64,000 bases of DNA, taken from Arenibacter sp. F26102 (lineage in GTDB: Bacteria > Bacteroidota > Bacteroidia > Flavobacteriales > Flavobacteriaceae). This document shows positions 26,779 to 34,930 of the stretch, one piece after another (the first letter of the stretch is position 1; every line of letters begins with the position of its first letter). The stretch spans positions 62,001 to 126,000 of the forward strand of contig NZ_JALKBC010000003.1 of the NCBI RefSeq assembly GCF_023015865.1, written 5' to 3'. The notes beneath the pieces were generated by a model. It searched no databases, had not been told where the DNA came from, and saw only the letters and a list, made by a program, of their open reading frames with translations. A program made the translations under genes and the position numbers.

Positions 26779-27462
26779 ATGAAAACAATAGTTATAATTG
26801 GAGGCAGCAAAGGCATAGGAAATGCTATTGTTGAAACTTTGGTTGATTCCCATAAAGTAATCAACATTAGTAGGTCTGTCCCAGAACAAACCCACTCCAA
26901 TTTAACACATTTTAATTGTGACATACTAAGTGACGAGTTACCTGAAATTTCAGCGATGGATGCCTTGGTATATTGTCCAGGAAGCATCAATTTAAAACCC
27001 ATTGCAAGATTAAGCTTGGAGGACTTTAGGGATGATTTTGAAATAAATGTTGTTGGAGCCGTAAAGGCTATTCAAAAGTATCTGAACGTTTTAAAAAAAA
27101 GCGAACGACCCTCGGTTTTACTCTTTAGCACCGTAGCTTCCAAATTAGGTATGCCTTACCACGCAAGTATTGCCACCGCCAAATCCGGTGTAGAAGGATT
27201 GGTAAAATCCTTGGGTGCGGAATTGGCACCAACTTTACGCATAAATGCCATTGCACCCACGGTTACAGATACGCAATTGGCTTCCAAGCTTCTGCGTAAC
27301 GATAAGATGATAGAAAACATAAAAGATCGGCATCCGCTAAAGAAATTCCTCAACCCCAAGGAAGTGGCAGATATGGCGGAATTTTTATTATCGGACAAAG
27401 CCTCCTCTATCTCGGGTCAAATTTTTGAAATGGACTGCGGAATAGTAACATTTAAAATTTAA
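26779..27462 (+). CDS. SDR-fold protein lacking the catalytic Tyr
   Basis: 227-aa SDR with the nucleotide motif GGSKGIG at 8-14 and NVVGA at 90-94. The lysine of YxxxK is Lys135 (HASIATAKSGVEGL), but the Tyr position four residues before it is Ile131; Tyr127 and His128 lie nearby, and the Ser region reads FSTVASK (117-122). So the standard proton relay is absent or shifted. This HASIA-x-AK form recurs in a subfamily beside folE and photolyase genes, to my knowledge of the family. It may reduce a pterin or act with an altered mechanism. Co-directional, 3 bp before the GPx gene. Confidence 0.82.
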   Translation: MKTIVIIGGSKGIGNAIVETLVDSHKVINISRSVPEQTHSNLTHFNCDILSDELPEISAMDALVYCPGSINLKPIARLSLEDFRDDFEINVVGAVKAIQKYLNVLKKSERPSVLLFSTVASKLGMPYHASIATAKSGVEGLVKSLGAELAPTLRINAIAPTVTDTQLASKLLRNDKMIENIKDRHPLKKFLNPKEVADMAEFLLSDKASSISGQIFEMDCGIVTFKI

Positions 27463-27465
27463 TGT

Positions 27466-28005
27466 ATGAACCCGTTCAAAATATTTGCGGCAACTCTATT
27501 CTCGGGTTCAAAACCTGAAGAAAAGGTAGATTTGCAAACCATATATGACATTAGTATTAATAGCATAAGCCAAAAACCCATAAACCTTAAGGACTTTGAA
27601 GGAAAGCATATTTTATTTGTAAATGTGGCTTCAAAATGCGGCTTTACTCCCCAATATACGGAACTACAGAAGCTTCATGAAGCCTATAAAAATAAATTGG
27701 TGGTCATTGGATTACCATGCAATCAATTTGGAGGCCAAGAACCGGGAAAGGCCAAAGACATTGAAACATTTTGTGAAATAAATTATGGGGTGAAATTCCT
27801 AATAACCGAAAAGATTGATGTAAAAGGCAAAAACCAACATTCCTTGTATAGATGGCTTACAAACAAAGCTATAAACGGAGTTAAAACTTCCACTGTAAAA
27901 TGGAATTTTCAAAAATATCTTGTGGACGACAAAGGAAAATTGGTAGATTATTTCTTCTCAAACACAAATCCCATGAGTTCCAAAATCACAAAACACCTAA
28001 AATAA
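27466..28005 (+). CDS. Glutathione peroxidase family (Cys type)
   Basis: 179-aa thiol peroxidase. Active-site Cys58 is in NVASKCGFTPQY, the Gln in LPCNQFGGQEPG (about 84-94) and the Trp-Asn pair in VKWNFQKYLV (about 145-154). It is a cysteine, not selenocysteine, enzyme and probably uses thioredoxin. It reduces hydrogen or lipid hydroperoxides. The N-terminus (residues 5-15) is mildly hydrophobic but not a clear signal peptide. Its place at the end of the light-type cluster fits protection from photo-oxidative damage. Confidence 0.9.
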   Translation: MNPFKIFAATLFSGSKPEEKVDLQTIYDISINSISQKPINLKDFEGKHILFVNVASKCGFTPQYTELQKLHEAYKNKLVVIGLPCNQFGGQEPGKAKDIETFCEINYGVKFLITEKIDVKGKNQHSLYRWLTNKAINGVKTSTVKWNFQKYLVDDKGKLVDYFFSNTNPMSSKITKHLK

Positions 28006-28010
28006 TAGTC

Positions 28011-28181
28011 ATGTTCGGAATATTTAAAAAGAAATCCAAAGAAGAAAAACTTCAAGAAAAGTACAACGCGTTAATGAAGGAGTGGCACACACTTTCCAGT
28101 ATCAACAGATTGGAAAGCGACAAAAAATATGTGGAAGCACAGGAAGTTTTGGAAGAACTGATGGCCCTACAAAAGAATTAA
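28011..28181 (+). CDS. Lacal_2735 family protein
   Basis: 56-aa protein beginning MFGIFKKKSKEEKLQ and ending with an EELMALQKN-type helix, which matches the Lacal_2735 family of short flavobacterial proteins. A longer open frame begins at 27900 inside the GPx gene; ATG 28011, 5 bp after the GPx stop, gives the family length. Helical, cytoplasmic, unknown function. Likely last gene of the operon. Confidence 0.8.
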   Translation: MFGIFKKKSKEEKLQEKYNALMKEWHTLSSINRLESDKKYVEAQEVLEELMALQKN

Positions 28182-28273
28182 GCAAAACAATTATATTCCT
28201 CGTGTCGCTTTAGTTCCAAAATAAAAATCAAACAGAATCCTTAAAGTGAAAATATTCAGTATTGCTAGATTAA

Positions 28274-29290
28274 CTACTTTGTAAAAATATGATGCTGAGT
28301 GGCTGTAAAATAATCACGGAAAATTTGGTTTAACTTGTGGTCCTTTGTACTCGCCTTCACACCCAAACTTGGGTAGATTTCTATCATAGTCCTAGAAATA
28401 CTTTTCACGGACTGAACGGCCTCATTATGTATTTCCTCCATATAATCCGGCTCAAAAGCCCTGTTTTCCTCGATTCTTTTCTCAATCTCACTGGCGTATA
28501 GAAATATCTTACGAACGGACTCTAGTATTGTAATTCCCAAAGCGCCCAACCTCTCTTTCACTATAACAGCACCAGCCTCTTCCAATAGTTGTTCGGCTAT
28601 ACCAATATAATTTATCCATAGCGTTAAATCTGCAAAAAGGGCAAATGGGATTTTAAAAATAGGGTGAGGCAGATAGCAATCATTATAACTGAAACTACTG
28701 CTCTTATGCGCCAAATAATCTTTGACAGCAAAAGAATGGGTGGCGGTAGCTTTAAGGCCCATAGTATTCCAGTCTTCTATTACCTGCACGGCACTTTTCG
28801 GAATTACAAATGACCGAACCCTTGGTGACCCGTCATCATTTCTTAATTGGACCCCATTCTCCAAAATTTCCGCATTTAGGGTAAAATGTGTAAGATAAGG
28901 GGCTCCGGTGGCATAGTGCCATTTACCCGATATGTTATAGTGATCATCACATATCAAGGCAGTTCCAGACACACCTCCGCTTCCGCCAAAGCAAACAGGA
29001 ACCTTGGAATTAAGAAAAATATCACGGGCTTTACACTCTTCTAAGTTTCCAACAAAATAGTTGGCTCCACTGCAAAGTGTAACCGTCCAACCAAGGCTTG
29101 CATCGATCCGAGCCAATGCCTTCAATTTATGAAGTCCGTCTGTTAGGGACAGCTCCAATCCACCATAAGTTTTAGGGACCCATATACTCCAAAGGTTTTC
29201 CTCCTCTATCCAATCCAAAACTTCCTTAGGAAAAATTTCTACTCCTGAACAAAGTTCCCTAAGCTCTTGCAGTTTGTCTACCTGTATCAT
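28274..29290 (-). CDS. Acyl-CoA dehydrogenase-fold protein under TPP riboswitch
   Basis: 338-aa flavoprotein of the acyl-CoA dehydrogenase superfamily. The N-terminal helical part (LWSIWVPKTYGGLELSL), the beta domain (YNISGKWHYATGA) and the C-terminal four-helix domain are recognisable. The terminus (FRDYFTATQHHIF) is closer to group D flavin monooxygenases (HsaA/DszC type) than to true acyl-CoA dehydrogenases, and the IYEG/IYDG catalytic-base motif is missing. Its start overlaps the end of the thiamine transporter gene by 32 bp, so it should be controlled by the same riboswitch. It may oxidise or salvage a thiamine-related compound. Confidence 0.78.
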   Translation of the reverse strand: MIQVDKLQELRELCSGVEIFPKEVLDWIEEENLWSIWVPKTYGGLELSLTDGLHKLKALARIDASLGWTVTLCSGANYFVGNLEECKARDIFLNSKVPVCFGGSGGVSGTALICDDHYNISGKWHYATGAPYLTHFTLNAEILENGVQLRNDDGSPRVRSFVIPKSAVQVIEDWNTMGLKATATHSFAVKDYLAHKSSSFSYNDCYLPHPIFKIPFALFADLTLWINYIGIAEQLLEEAGAVIVKERLGALGITILESVRKIFLYASEIEKRIEENRAFEPDYMEEIHNEAVQSVKSISRTMIEIYPSLGVKASTKDHKLNQIFRDYFTATQHHIFTK

Positions 29291-29861
29291 GTGTAATTAT
29301 TTTTCTCCATTTAAAATATCCAGAAGTCCCCACAACAAATAAGAAAATGGTAAGTCCGGCGTATATGTAAAGTTCTTTATAGAAGAGAAGTGGGATAGCG
29401 ATAATATTGCTAATATTAAGATAGATCCAATTTTCCATCTTTCTCTTGGCCATGAGCCACATTCCGGCCCATGCAAAAGCACTTACCGCAGCATCCCAGA
29501 TGGGAACATCTGTATTGGTGTAAAATACCAGCCAAAAACACATAAGTGCGAAACAAATCAGTACGATGCCAATTGCGGTTATACGTTCCGACGTGTTGGC
29601 ATAAGAAATTGGAGTTTCTTCTTTTTGTATACCGAATTTCCAATAGAACCAGCCATAGATACTCATAACCAGATAATAAAGGTGGAGTATAATATCAGCA
29701 TACAGTTTTGACTGATAAAGCACCCAGATACCGATTAGAATTGATGCAATGCCAAATAAATAATTGTGAATATTGTTATTTCGTGCCAAAAGCACCTGAG
29801 TAACGCCAAAAGCAGTTCCCACGGATTGCAACACGGTAATATGTGTGAAAAAATTGTCCAT
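29259..29861 (-). CDS. pnuT: PnuC-family transporter, probable thiamine transporter PnuT
   Basis: 200-aa membrane protein with about seven helices and the PnuC pattern (SIYGWFYWKFG near 88-98; WAGMWLMAKRKMENWIYLNISNI near 140-162). PnuC proteins import nicotinamide riboside or, in the PnuT branch, thiamine by facilitated diffusion. A TPP riboswitch 75 bp upstream on the same strand assigns it to thiamine. The gene overlaps the start of the acyl-CoA-dehydrogenase-fold gene, indicating an operon. Confidence 0.88.
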   Translation of the reverse strand: MDNFFTHITVLQSVGTAFGVTQVLLARNNNIHNYLFGIASILIGIWVLYQSKLYADIILHLYYLVMSIYGWFYWKFGIQKEETPISYANTSERITAIGIVLICFALMCFWLVFYTNTDVPIWDAAVSAFAWAGMWLMAKRKMENWIYLNISNIIAIPLLFYKELYIYAGLTIFLFVVGTSGYFKWRKIITHDTGRQTARA

Positions 29862-29935
29862 CGATTCCCAAACTTAAATTAATGAAATGGAAAGATGACG
29901 AAAGTACGGATGTGCTAATATGCTACATCAAGCTT

Positions 29936-30026
29936 AAAATCCCTACGCCGGCATTATCCGGATCAGGTTCAGAGCAAAAACTCCTGGGTATCATCTCAGC
30001 CTGCAATTTATGGCAAGCACCCCATT
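29936..30026 (-). ncRNA. TPP riboswitch (Thi-box)
   Basis: Read on the minus strand, this has the invariant blocks of the THI element in order: GGGGTGC at its 5' end, GCTGAGATGATACCC, TGAACCTGATCCGGATAATG and CCGGCGTAGGGA at its 3' end. It binds thiamine pyrophosphate and lowers expression when the cofactor is abundant. It lies between a -7 box at 30034-30041 and the transporter start at 29861. Confidence 0.95.
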
Positions 30027-30033
30027 TCGAAAA

Positions 30034-30041
30034 CAAAGCTA
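30034..30041 (-). promoter_or_regulatory. -7 box of the riboswitch transcript
   Basis: On the minus strand TAGCTTTG matches the Bacteroidota -7 consensus TAnnTTTG and sits directly before the riboswitch, so transcription would begin at about 30027. A clear -33 TTTG at the usual distance was not found. Confidence 0.5.
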
Positions 30042-30176
30042 AAACTAAATAATGATTTGGTATTCATTTTTGTACAATTATTAAAAAAAGAATGCCATTT
30101 TAGGCTAATCAACCTTTAAAAAACAGCTTTGGAAGTTGCTATGTGCAGGTAATAGCAAAGTAAAGATTCTTTGGTT

Positions 30177-31046
30177 TTAATCTTTTTTCACCAAAGTATT
30201 CAATACCAAGGCAGAGATAATCATAAATAGCCCAATGAAGCTAAAAATAGAGTAGGCTTCATTGAACCAAAAAACGCCAATGGAAATAGTAAAAATTACC
30301 TCAATATATTTTAAGGGAGCTACAAGATTTGTTTTTGCAATTTGAAATGCCTTGGTCATATATATTTGCCCCATAAAACCAAAAATTCCCAAGATAATTA
30401 AAAATGCCCATTCGTAACCAATTGGCTGTACCCAAACGGCAATAGCCAAAAGTCCACCAATTACAGTCCCTACGAACATAAAATAATTTACTACAACCGC
30501 AGGATGGTCAGACACCCCTATTTTTCTAATAACCACATATACCATTCCACTAAAAACGGAGGCTGTTAAGATGAGGGCCAGGCCAACGGTATTAATATTA
30601 CCATCAAATCCCTTTAAAACCAATACCCCAGCAAATGCCGTTAGAAAGAAAAGCCATTGAATTTTTTTCAACTTCTCCCTTAAAAAGAAAACCGCAAAAA
30701 CCGCTGCAAAAATAGGAGCAATATACCTTAATGAAACTGCCGTACCAACATTCAAGTATTTTAAGGAAAAAAAGAACAGGCTCATAGCCGTTAAGCCCAA
30801 GATAGCCCTCAACAACATAAGTCTTCTCTTAATACCAAATATTGGGATCCCTTTGAGCAAAATATAGGCAGTTGCCAGTACCAAGGAACCAAAACATCTA
30901 AAAAATACAATTTGAAAAGTTGGGATTCGGTCTAGATATTTTACGGAAACATTCATCAAAGCAAATGAAAAGGTGCTGATAGTCATAAAAAGCAGAGCTT
31001 TTTTAAAATCCAATCCGGAAGATTTACTCCATTTAATATCTAACAA
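30177..31046 (-). CDS. EamA/DMT-family exporter
   Basis: 289-aa protein with ten hydrophobic helices in two EamA repeats (about 15-145 and 155-285). Typical pieces are FALMNVSVKYLDR in the first repeat and LVAPLKYIEVIFTISIGVFWFNEA in the second. It belongs to the drug/metabolite transporter superfamily, which mostly exports amino acids or metabolites. Substrate unknown. It stands alone, 315 bp from the thiamine operon. Confidence 0.87.
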   Translation of the reverse strand: MLDIKWSKSSGLDFKKALLFMTISTFSFALMNVSVKYLDRIPTFQIVFFRCFGSLVLATAYILLKGIPIFGIKRRLMLLRAILGLTAMSLFFFSLKYLNVGTAVSLRYIAPIFAAVFAVFFLREKLKKIQWLFFLTAFAGVLVLKGFDGNINTVGLALILTASVFSGMVYVVIRKIGVSDHPAVVVNYFMFVGTVIGGLLAIAVWVQPIGYEWAFLIILGIFGFMGQIYMTKAFQIAKTNLVAPLKYIEVIFTISIGVFWFNEAYSIFSFIGLFMIISALVLNTLVKKD

Positions 31047-31216
31047 AATAGTGCTGTTGTTTCTCCAACGGTAATATCCATCGACCTAAAGCTGCTAAGG
31101 TATGAATACCTCGCCTTTACTTACGCTTATAACCATATAAATTCTATTATTAAGTACTTTTTAGTGTTCCACCATGTTCAAAGTATTTCATCTTCCACAA
31201 GGTGGCAAATTATCCT

Positions 31217-31320
31217 CACTGCGTTCGGTGAACCTGATTTTAGAGTCGGTGCTCAAGAAAATTGAACACAAGCTAACGCATGTCGCCTTTTTTGTTTCCA
31301 CTCATTAAGTACCAAGTGAG
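31217..31320. repeat. Degenerate copy of a hairpin-rich intergenic repeat
   Basis: This segment shares the start CCTCACTGCGTTCGGTGAAC and several later blocks (GCTCA-x-GAAAAT, TTTCCACT-x2-TTAAG) with 47165-47280. The inner hairpins are retained with mismatches (ACAAGC and GCATGT here against ACAGGC and GCCTGT there). The outer right arm ACGCAGTG is lost. It lies between the EamA and Crp/Fnr genes. Confidence 0.6.
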
Positions 31321-31341
31321 GTTGACAAGAAATAAATTGGA

Positions 31342-32022
31342 TCAATAAAAATTCGCAATATGTATGAGACGTTCAATATTTAACAATTGAATTTTACGAC
31401 CATCCGTAGCAATAAGTTTATCATGTTTAAAATCATGAAGTACACGTGCCAAGGTTTCAACTACTGTCCCAGCCATATTGGCCAAATCTGATCGAGAAAG
31501 TTTAATATACGTAATTGCAATAGCATCAACCTTATATTTATCATGTAAAATCAATAAATTAAGAGCCACTCGTTCCCTTACTGTGCGTTGAGATAATACC
31601 GCTATAAGATTTGCCAAAACACTAAATTCGTGGCTTAGACTTTTCAATAGCAAACGAGAAAATGATGAAGAATTGTTGAGTATCCTATTAAAATCATTAA
31701 TAGTTATAAATGAGATTATTGCATTCTCTATGGCGACTGCTGTATCTCCGTAAGTATTTTCACTTAAAACCGATGAATAGCCAAAAAATTCACCTTCATT
31801 GTAGATATAAATAATTTGTTCTCGCCCATCATTGTCTATTTTGTATTTTTTTACTTTACCGCTTTGCAAATAAAAAATACCCGATGGTAAGGTGCCTTCC
31901 GTAAATATAGGTTGGTTTTTGCGATACTTTTTATCGATCATTAATTCCTCAAGCAAATCTTTATCAGCTGGAGGTAATTCCTTTAAAATATACTGGCTAT
32001 TGAATATAAATTTTGTAATCAT
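31342..32022 (-). CDS. Crp/Fnr-family transcriptional regulator without Fe-S cysteines
   Basis: 226-aa regulator: cyclic-nucleotide-binding-type beta roll at about 20-125 (GIFYLQSGKVKKYKID, EGEFFGYSSVL), dimer helix about 125-150, and a Crp-type winged helix at about 150-220 (KLSRSDLANMAGTVVETLARVLHDF). There is no cysteine in the whole protein, so it cannot hold the FNR iron-sulfur cluster. The recognition helix keeps the Glu and Arg of FNR (VETLAR against VETISR). A perfect FNR box stands 46 bp before its start, which suggests autoregulation. Ligand unknown; heme, NO or redox sensing are possible. Confidence 0.88.
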   Translation of the reverse strand: MITKFIFNSQYILKELPPADKDLLEELMIDKKYRKNQPIFTEGTLPSGIFYLQSGKVKKYKIDNDGREQIIYIYNEGEFFGYSSVLSENTYGDTAVAIENAIISFITINDFNRILNNSSSFSRLLLKSLSHEFSVLANLIAVLSQRTVRERVALNLLILHDKYKVDAIAITYIKLSRSDLANMAGTVVETLARVLHDFKHDKLIATDGRKIQLLNIERLIHIANFY

Positions 32023-32067
32023 ATTTGAGCCCTAAAGTTACGTCTTATTTATTTTTTAATTTAAAAC

Positions 32068-32081
32068 TTGATTTAAATCAA
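32068..32081. promoter_or_regulatory. Perfect FNR-type box before the Crp/Fnr gene
   Basis: TTGATTTAAATCAA is the exact FNR consensus TTGAT-N4-ATCAA. It lies 46 bp before the regulator start and 173 bp before the divergent zinc-ribbon gene. A second palindrome with the same geometry follows at 32153. Confidence 0.65.
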
Positions 32082-32152
32082 ACTTTTCCAAGACTCCCAT
32101 CAAGCACATTTATTATTAGACATGGTAATTTTACATCCATTGTTTACAATTA

Positions 32153-32168
32153 TTTGTTAATGAACAAA
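32153..32168. promoter_or_regulatory. Second Crp/Fnr-like palindrome
   Basis: TTTGTTAATGAACAAA: half-sites TTGTT and AACAA separated by 4 nt, the same spacing as an FNR box. It is 86 bp before the zinc-ribbon start and could serve that promoter. Confidence 0.4.
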
Positions 32169-32253
32169 ATAACGATGAAATCTCTTATTGAATTCCATTT
32201 CATCTAAAAAATTAAAACTATTTCGCTTGACAAAATTAATTACTTACGCAACA

Positions 32254-32442
32254 ATGAGCTGTCCTATCTGCGGTTCTAAATACAAAGAAAAAATGCCCCA
32301 GATCGGCAAGCATATTAATAGTAGGTGTGTGTTTTGTCATACTCTTTTTGGGATAAGGGATACAAATGACTGTTGTGTTTATTGTACATATAGTGATGAA
32401 ATATGTCCAAAAGCACAAATGAAAACAAAGAAGAACAAATAA
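32254..32442 (+). CDS. Small zinc-ribbon protein
   Basis: 62 aa from ATG 32254 (an upstream in-frame ATG at 32188 adds a basic stretch with no motif). It carries CPIC near the N-terminus, CVFC in the middle and CCVYC plus a last Cys, giving two potential zinc knuckles, and a Lys-rich tail. No family recognised. It is divergent from the Crp/Fnr gene and has FNR-like palindromes upstream, so it may be a target of that regulator. Confidence 0.65.
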   Translation: MSCPICGSKYKEKMPQIGKHINSRCVFCHTLFGIRDTNDCCVYCTYSDEICPKAQMKTKKNK

Positions 32443-32536
32443 AAATTCCAGTAAATGTTTACGCATAAATACTGGTTTGCAATTTTAACAACTAAATAGC
32501 TACTGTTGCCTTATTAGCTAATCAAGTCTGTACACT

Positions 32537-33133
32537 ATGATTTTTAAAAATCTACAATTAAATATTGACATTGAAGACCATCTTTTTAATTCACTCTATC
32601 CCATGCGTATCAAAAAGCTTTCTGAGCGCCATTGGACTCCTGTAGAAGTAGCTAAATTGGCGGCCGATTATTTAGTGGATAAACCAAAATGCAAAGTTTT
32701 GGATATTGGATCGGGAGCAGGGAAGTTTTGTTTAATAGGAGCAGCTTCAACAAAGGGCCGATTTTATGGTGTTGAACAACGAAAGGAACTTGTCACCTTA
32801 TGTCAAAGCATAGCAAAAACACATCATATAAATAATGTAGAATTTTTTCACTCCAATATTACAGAAATTTCCTTTTCTGATTATGATGCGTTCTATTTTT
32901 ATAACCCTTTTTATGAAAACATTGATAACTCCCTGTTAATAGACAACAAAATCGTTTTAGACGAAAAATTATATTTTACCTATTCAGAATATGTAGAAAA
33001 TCAATTAAAAAAAACGCCTGTTGGAACTCGTATTGTTACGTATTGGAGTATGTGGGTAGAGATTCCAGAGGGTTTTGATTTAGAATTTACGGCCTACAAT
33101 GGGAAGCTGAACTTTTGGGAAAAGAAATTTTGA
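32537..33133 (+). CDS. Class I SAM-dependent methyltransferase
   Basis: 198-aa methyltransferase. SAM motif I is VLDIGSGAGKF at 54-64, followed by the acidic GVEQ at the end of strand 2 and a motif IV-like NPFYE near 122-126, which resembles the catalytic loop of N-methyltransferases. The target is unknown: protein, nucleic acid or a small molecule all remain possible. It lies 94 bp after the zinc-ribbon gene on the same strand. Confidence 0.8.
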   Translation: MIFKNLQLNIDIEDHLFNSLYPMRIKKLSERHWTPVEVAKLAADYLVDKPKCKVLDIGSGAGKFCLIGAASTKGRFYGVEQRKELVTLCQSIAKTHHINNVEFFHSNITEISFSDYDAFYFYNPFYENIDNSLLIDNKIVLDEKLYFTYSEYVENQLKKTPVGTRIVTYWSMWVEIPEGFDLEFTAYNGKLNFWEKKF

Positions 33134-33138
33134 CAGCT

Positions 33139-33375
33139 ATGAATAAAGATTTAGATCACATTCAAAAAACTAAGGAAGACCTTTTGATACAAGGTGTCGA
33201 AAAGCTTAAAATCATTGGTTTTACCAATGTTACCGTACATAATATTTTGACCGAGGAAATTTATATTCTCTACTTCTCAACTTATTTAAAAAAAATTTCA
33301 GATCCGAAAAACGATAATGAGATTATTGCTATAAAAGAACTGAAATCATTTATTACCAAACGACGTGAGAATTAA
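33139..33375 (+). CDS. Small protein of unknown function
   Basis: 78 aa from ATG 33139, 5 bp after the methyltransferase stop; an in-frame ATG at 33115 would overlap that gene by 19 bp. The sequence is helical and charged, with a short hydrophobic stretch (IYILYFSTYLKK). No family recognised. Tight spacing supports co-expression with the methyltransferase. Confidence 0.6.
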   Translation: MNKDLDHIQKTKEDLLIQGVEKLKIIGFTNVTVHNILTEEIYILYFSTYLKKISDPKNDNEIIAIKELKSFITKRREN

Positions 33376-33462
33376 AAAAGGAGGAAGCCTTCATCAGGAA
33401 CTTTTTAAACGAAGGGTCCAAAATATATCCCAAAAACTTACGGAATTATATTTCACCCCAAC

Positions 33463-33486
33463 CTGAACCGCTAAAAAACGGTTCAG
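33463..33486. terminator. Hairpin between the methyltransferase unit and the GH31 remnant
   Basis: Stem CTGAACCG (33463-33470) and CGGTTCAG (33479-33486) with an A-rich 8-nt loop. There is no long T-run on either strand, so it is only a possible terminator for the two converging units. Confidence 0.4.
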
Positions 33487-33630
33487 AGTTAGTTTACCGG
33501 CAAGTCAGGCCCGAGGTGGACCTTACTAGCAATTGTTAGGTAAATGAGACATTGTTTACACTATTTATTGAATTAACAGGCTATTGTTTTAATACTTAGT
33601 TGCCTATTAAGCAATAGTATCTAATTCCGA

Positions 33631-34686
33631 TCAGTCTACCTTCGTATAAAATGTAATTCTATCAATAGGTGTATCTATCTCAATAGTTCTATTCCCTTTA
33701 ACTATTATGCCGTCGTCTCCTTTCCATCTGCCCTTAGGTAATATCACCTTACGTTTACGAGCAACTTTTTCTACGACAGGTGCTACCAAGATTTTGTTCC
33801 CAAGGATAAATTGATCCCTTACACCTTCATATCCGCCATCAGGAAAAGCCAAGGCCATTGGCTTCACAATAGGCTCTCCGGTTTTTGAAGCCGTTTTGGC
33901 TAGTTTTAGTATTTCATCTCCCATTTTCATATGCAGTAAGGCTGCTTCATAACAGAGGCCAGCGTTTTCATTTGATAATACTCTCCAAGGGGCAACGGAG
34001 AACTGCATCATGGGCATAAAAGCATGTAGTTGTGCGGATCTGACCACCAATTCTTGATCAATTTTAGCAGAATTCAGAAAAGACAGATGCTCACCGCCGC
34101 CAATCATGTCAGGACAGGTATAAGCATACCCCATTAAGCTCTGCGACATCAGGTCAGGAATAAGCTTTTGTAAATCTGTCCAGTCATGTCCCTTATCCCT
34201 TAGCTGTTGAGCTAATGGTAGTCCCGCCATTTTCCATGATGCACGGTACTCGTTTAACGGATAATCCAATCCTATTTCCTCAAAAAACTGAGTATGTTCG
34301 TTTGGTGTAGCCTGTTGGTATGATACAATTCCATTAGTATAAAAATTAGCATCACCGGCATCAAATTTAAACCCATCCACTCCATACTCCTTCACTAAAT
34401 AATCCAATTTGCCCTTAAACCATTCCTTTGACTTTGAATTACTTAAATTCAGACATGCGCTTGCTCCATTCCACCAACGGATAATAGCTGGTTTATTTTC
34501 ACTATTAGCCCATAATATATCTTGTTTCTCTTCAGAGTCAAGAAGAAGCATTCCGTTTTTTGTAAGATTCCGACAAACCTCAGAATCAGCACTAACAAAA
34601 GGACAAACCCACAACATGACTTTAAATCCCCAATTATGTAATTTTTGAGTCTTACGGTTACTCTTAAGTTTACTTTGATTTAATAT
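33631..34686 (-). pseudogene. Glycoside hydrolase family 31, N-terminally truncated
   Basis: About 330-350 residues of a GH31 enzyme that are normally part of a 600-800-aa protein. The reading frame stays open upstream of its first ATG (34617) to about 34680 and reads KLHNWGFKV just before MLWVCPFVSADS, which is an internal GH31 stretch, so the true N-terminal half is missing. The nucleophile motif DGFKFDAGD (Asp86 counted from the ATG) and the C-terminal sandwich are intact. The FKFDAGD form is like the MYORG subgroup (alpha-galactosidase-like). It belongs to the Sus-type locus. With the sandwich and half of the barrel gone it is probably inactive. Confidence 0.75.
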
Positions 34687-34758
34687 TTACACAAAGATTT
34701 CATTTAACCTTTGTTTTATTAGTCTCATAAAAAATATACTTTTTGAATTGAGAGCGGT

Positions 34759-34930
34759 TCAATCGGAACATAACTTATCAAGGTACTTTACGGCATATTT
34801 TTTATACCTTGACCGTAATCGTCCTTTCCCAAGACTTGATCTGTTGGATAGCCAAATATAGTCCTTTGCCCCCCCTTTCATGTGGGTGCATCCTCTCCAT
34901 TTGTCGGTTATGACATAAGAATCACTACAA
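34759..34930 (-). mobile_element. Possible remnant of an IS1595-type transposase
   Basis: On the minus strand, just after the CRTAC1-type gene stop, an open frame reads SYVITDKWRGCTHMKG and then ends KKYAVKYLDKLCSD. The first part looks like the catalytic Asp region (TD-x-W-x-GY) and the last part like the YLDEF-type C-terminus of IS1595-family transposases, with the middle deleted. No terminal repeats were found. It sits directly beside the truncated GH31 gene. Assignment rests on short patterns. Confidence 0.35.

Noticed and set aside
27466-28005. Selenocysteine form of glutathione peroxidase
   Set aside because: The active-site codon is TGC (Cys58), not TGA, and no SECIS-like element is needed.
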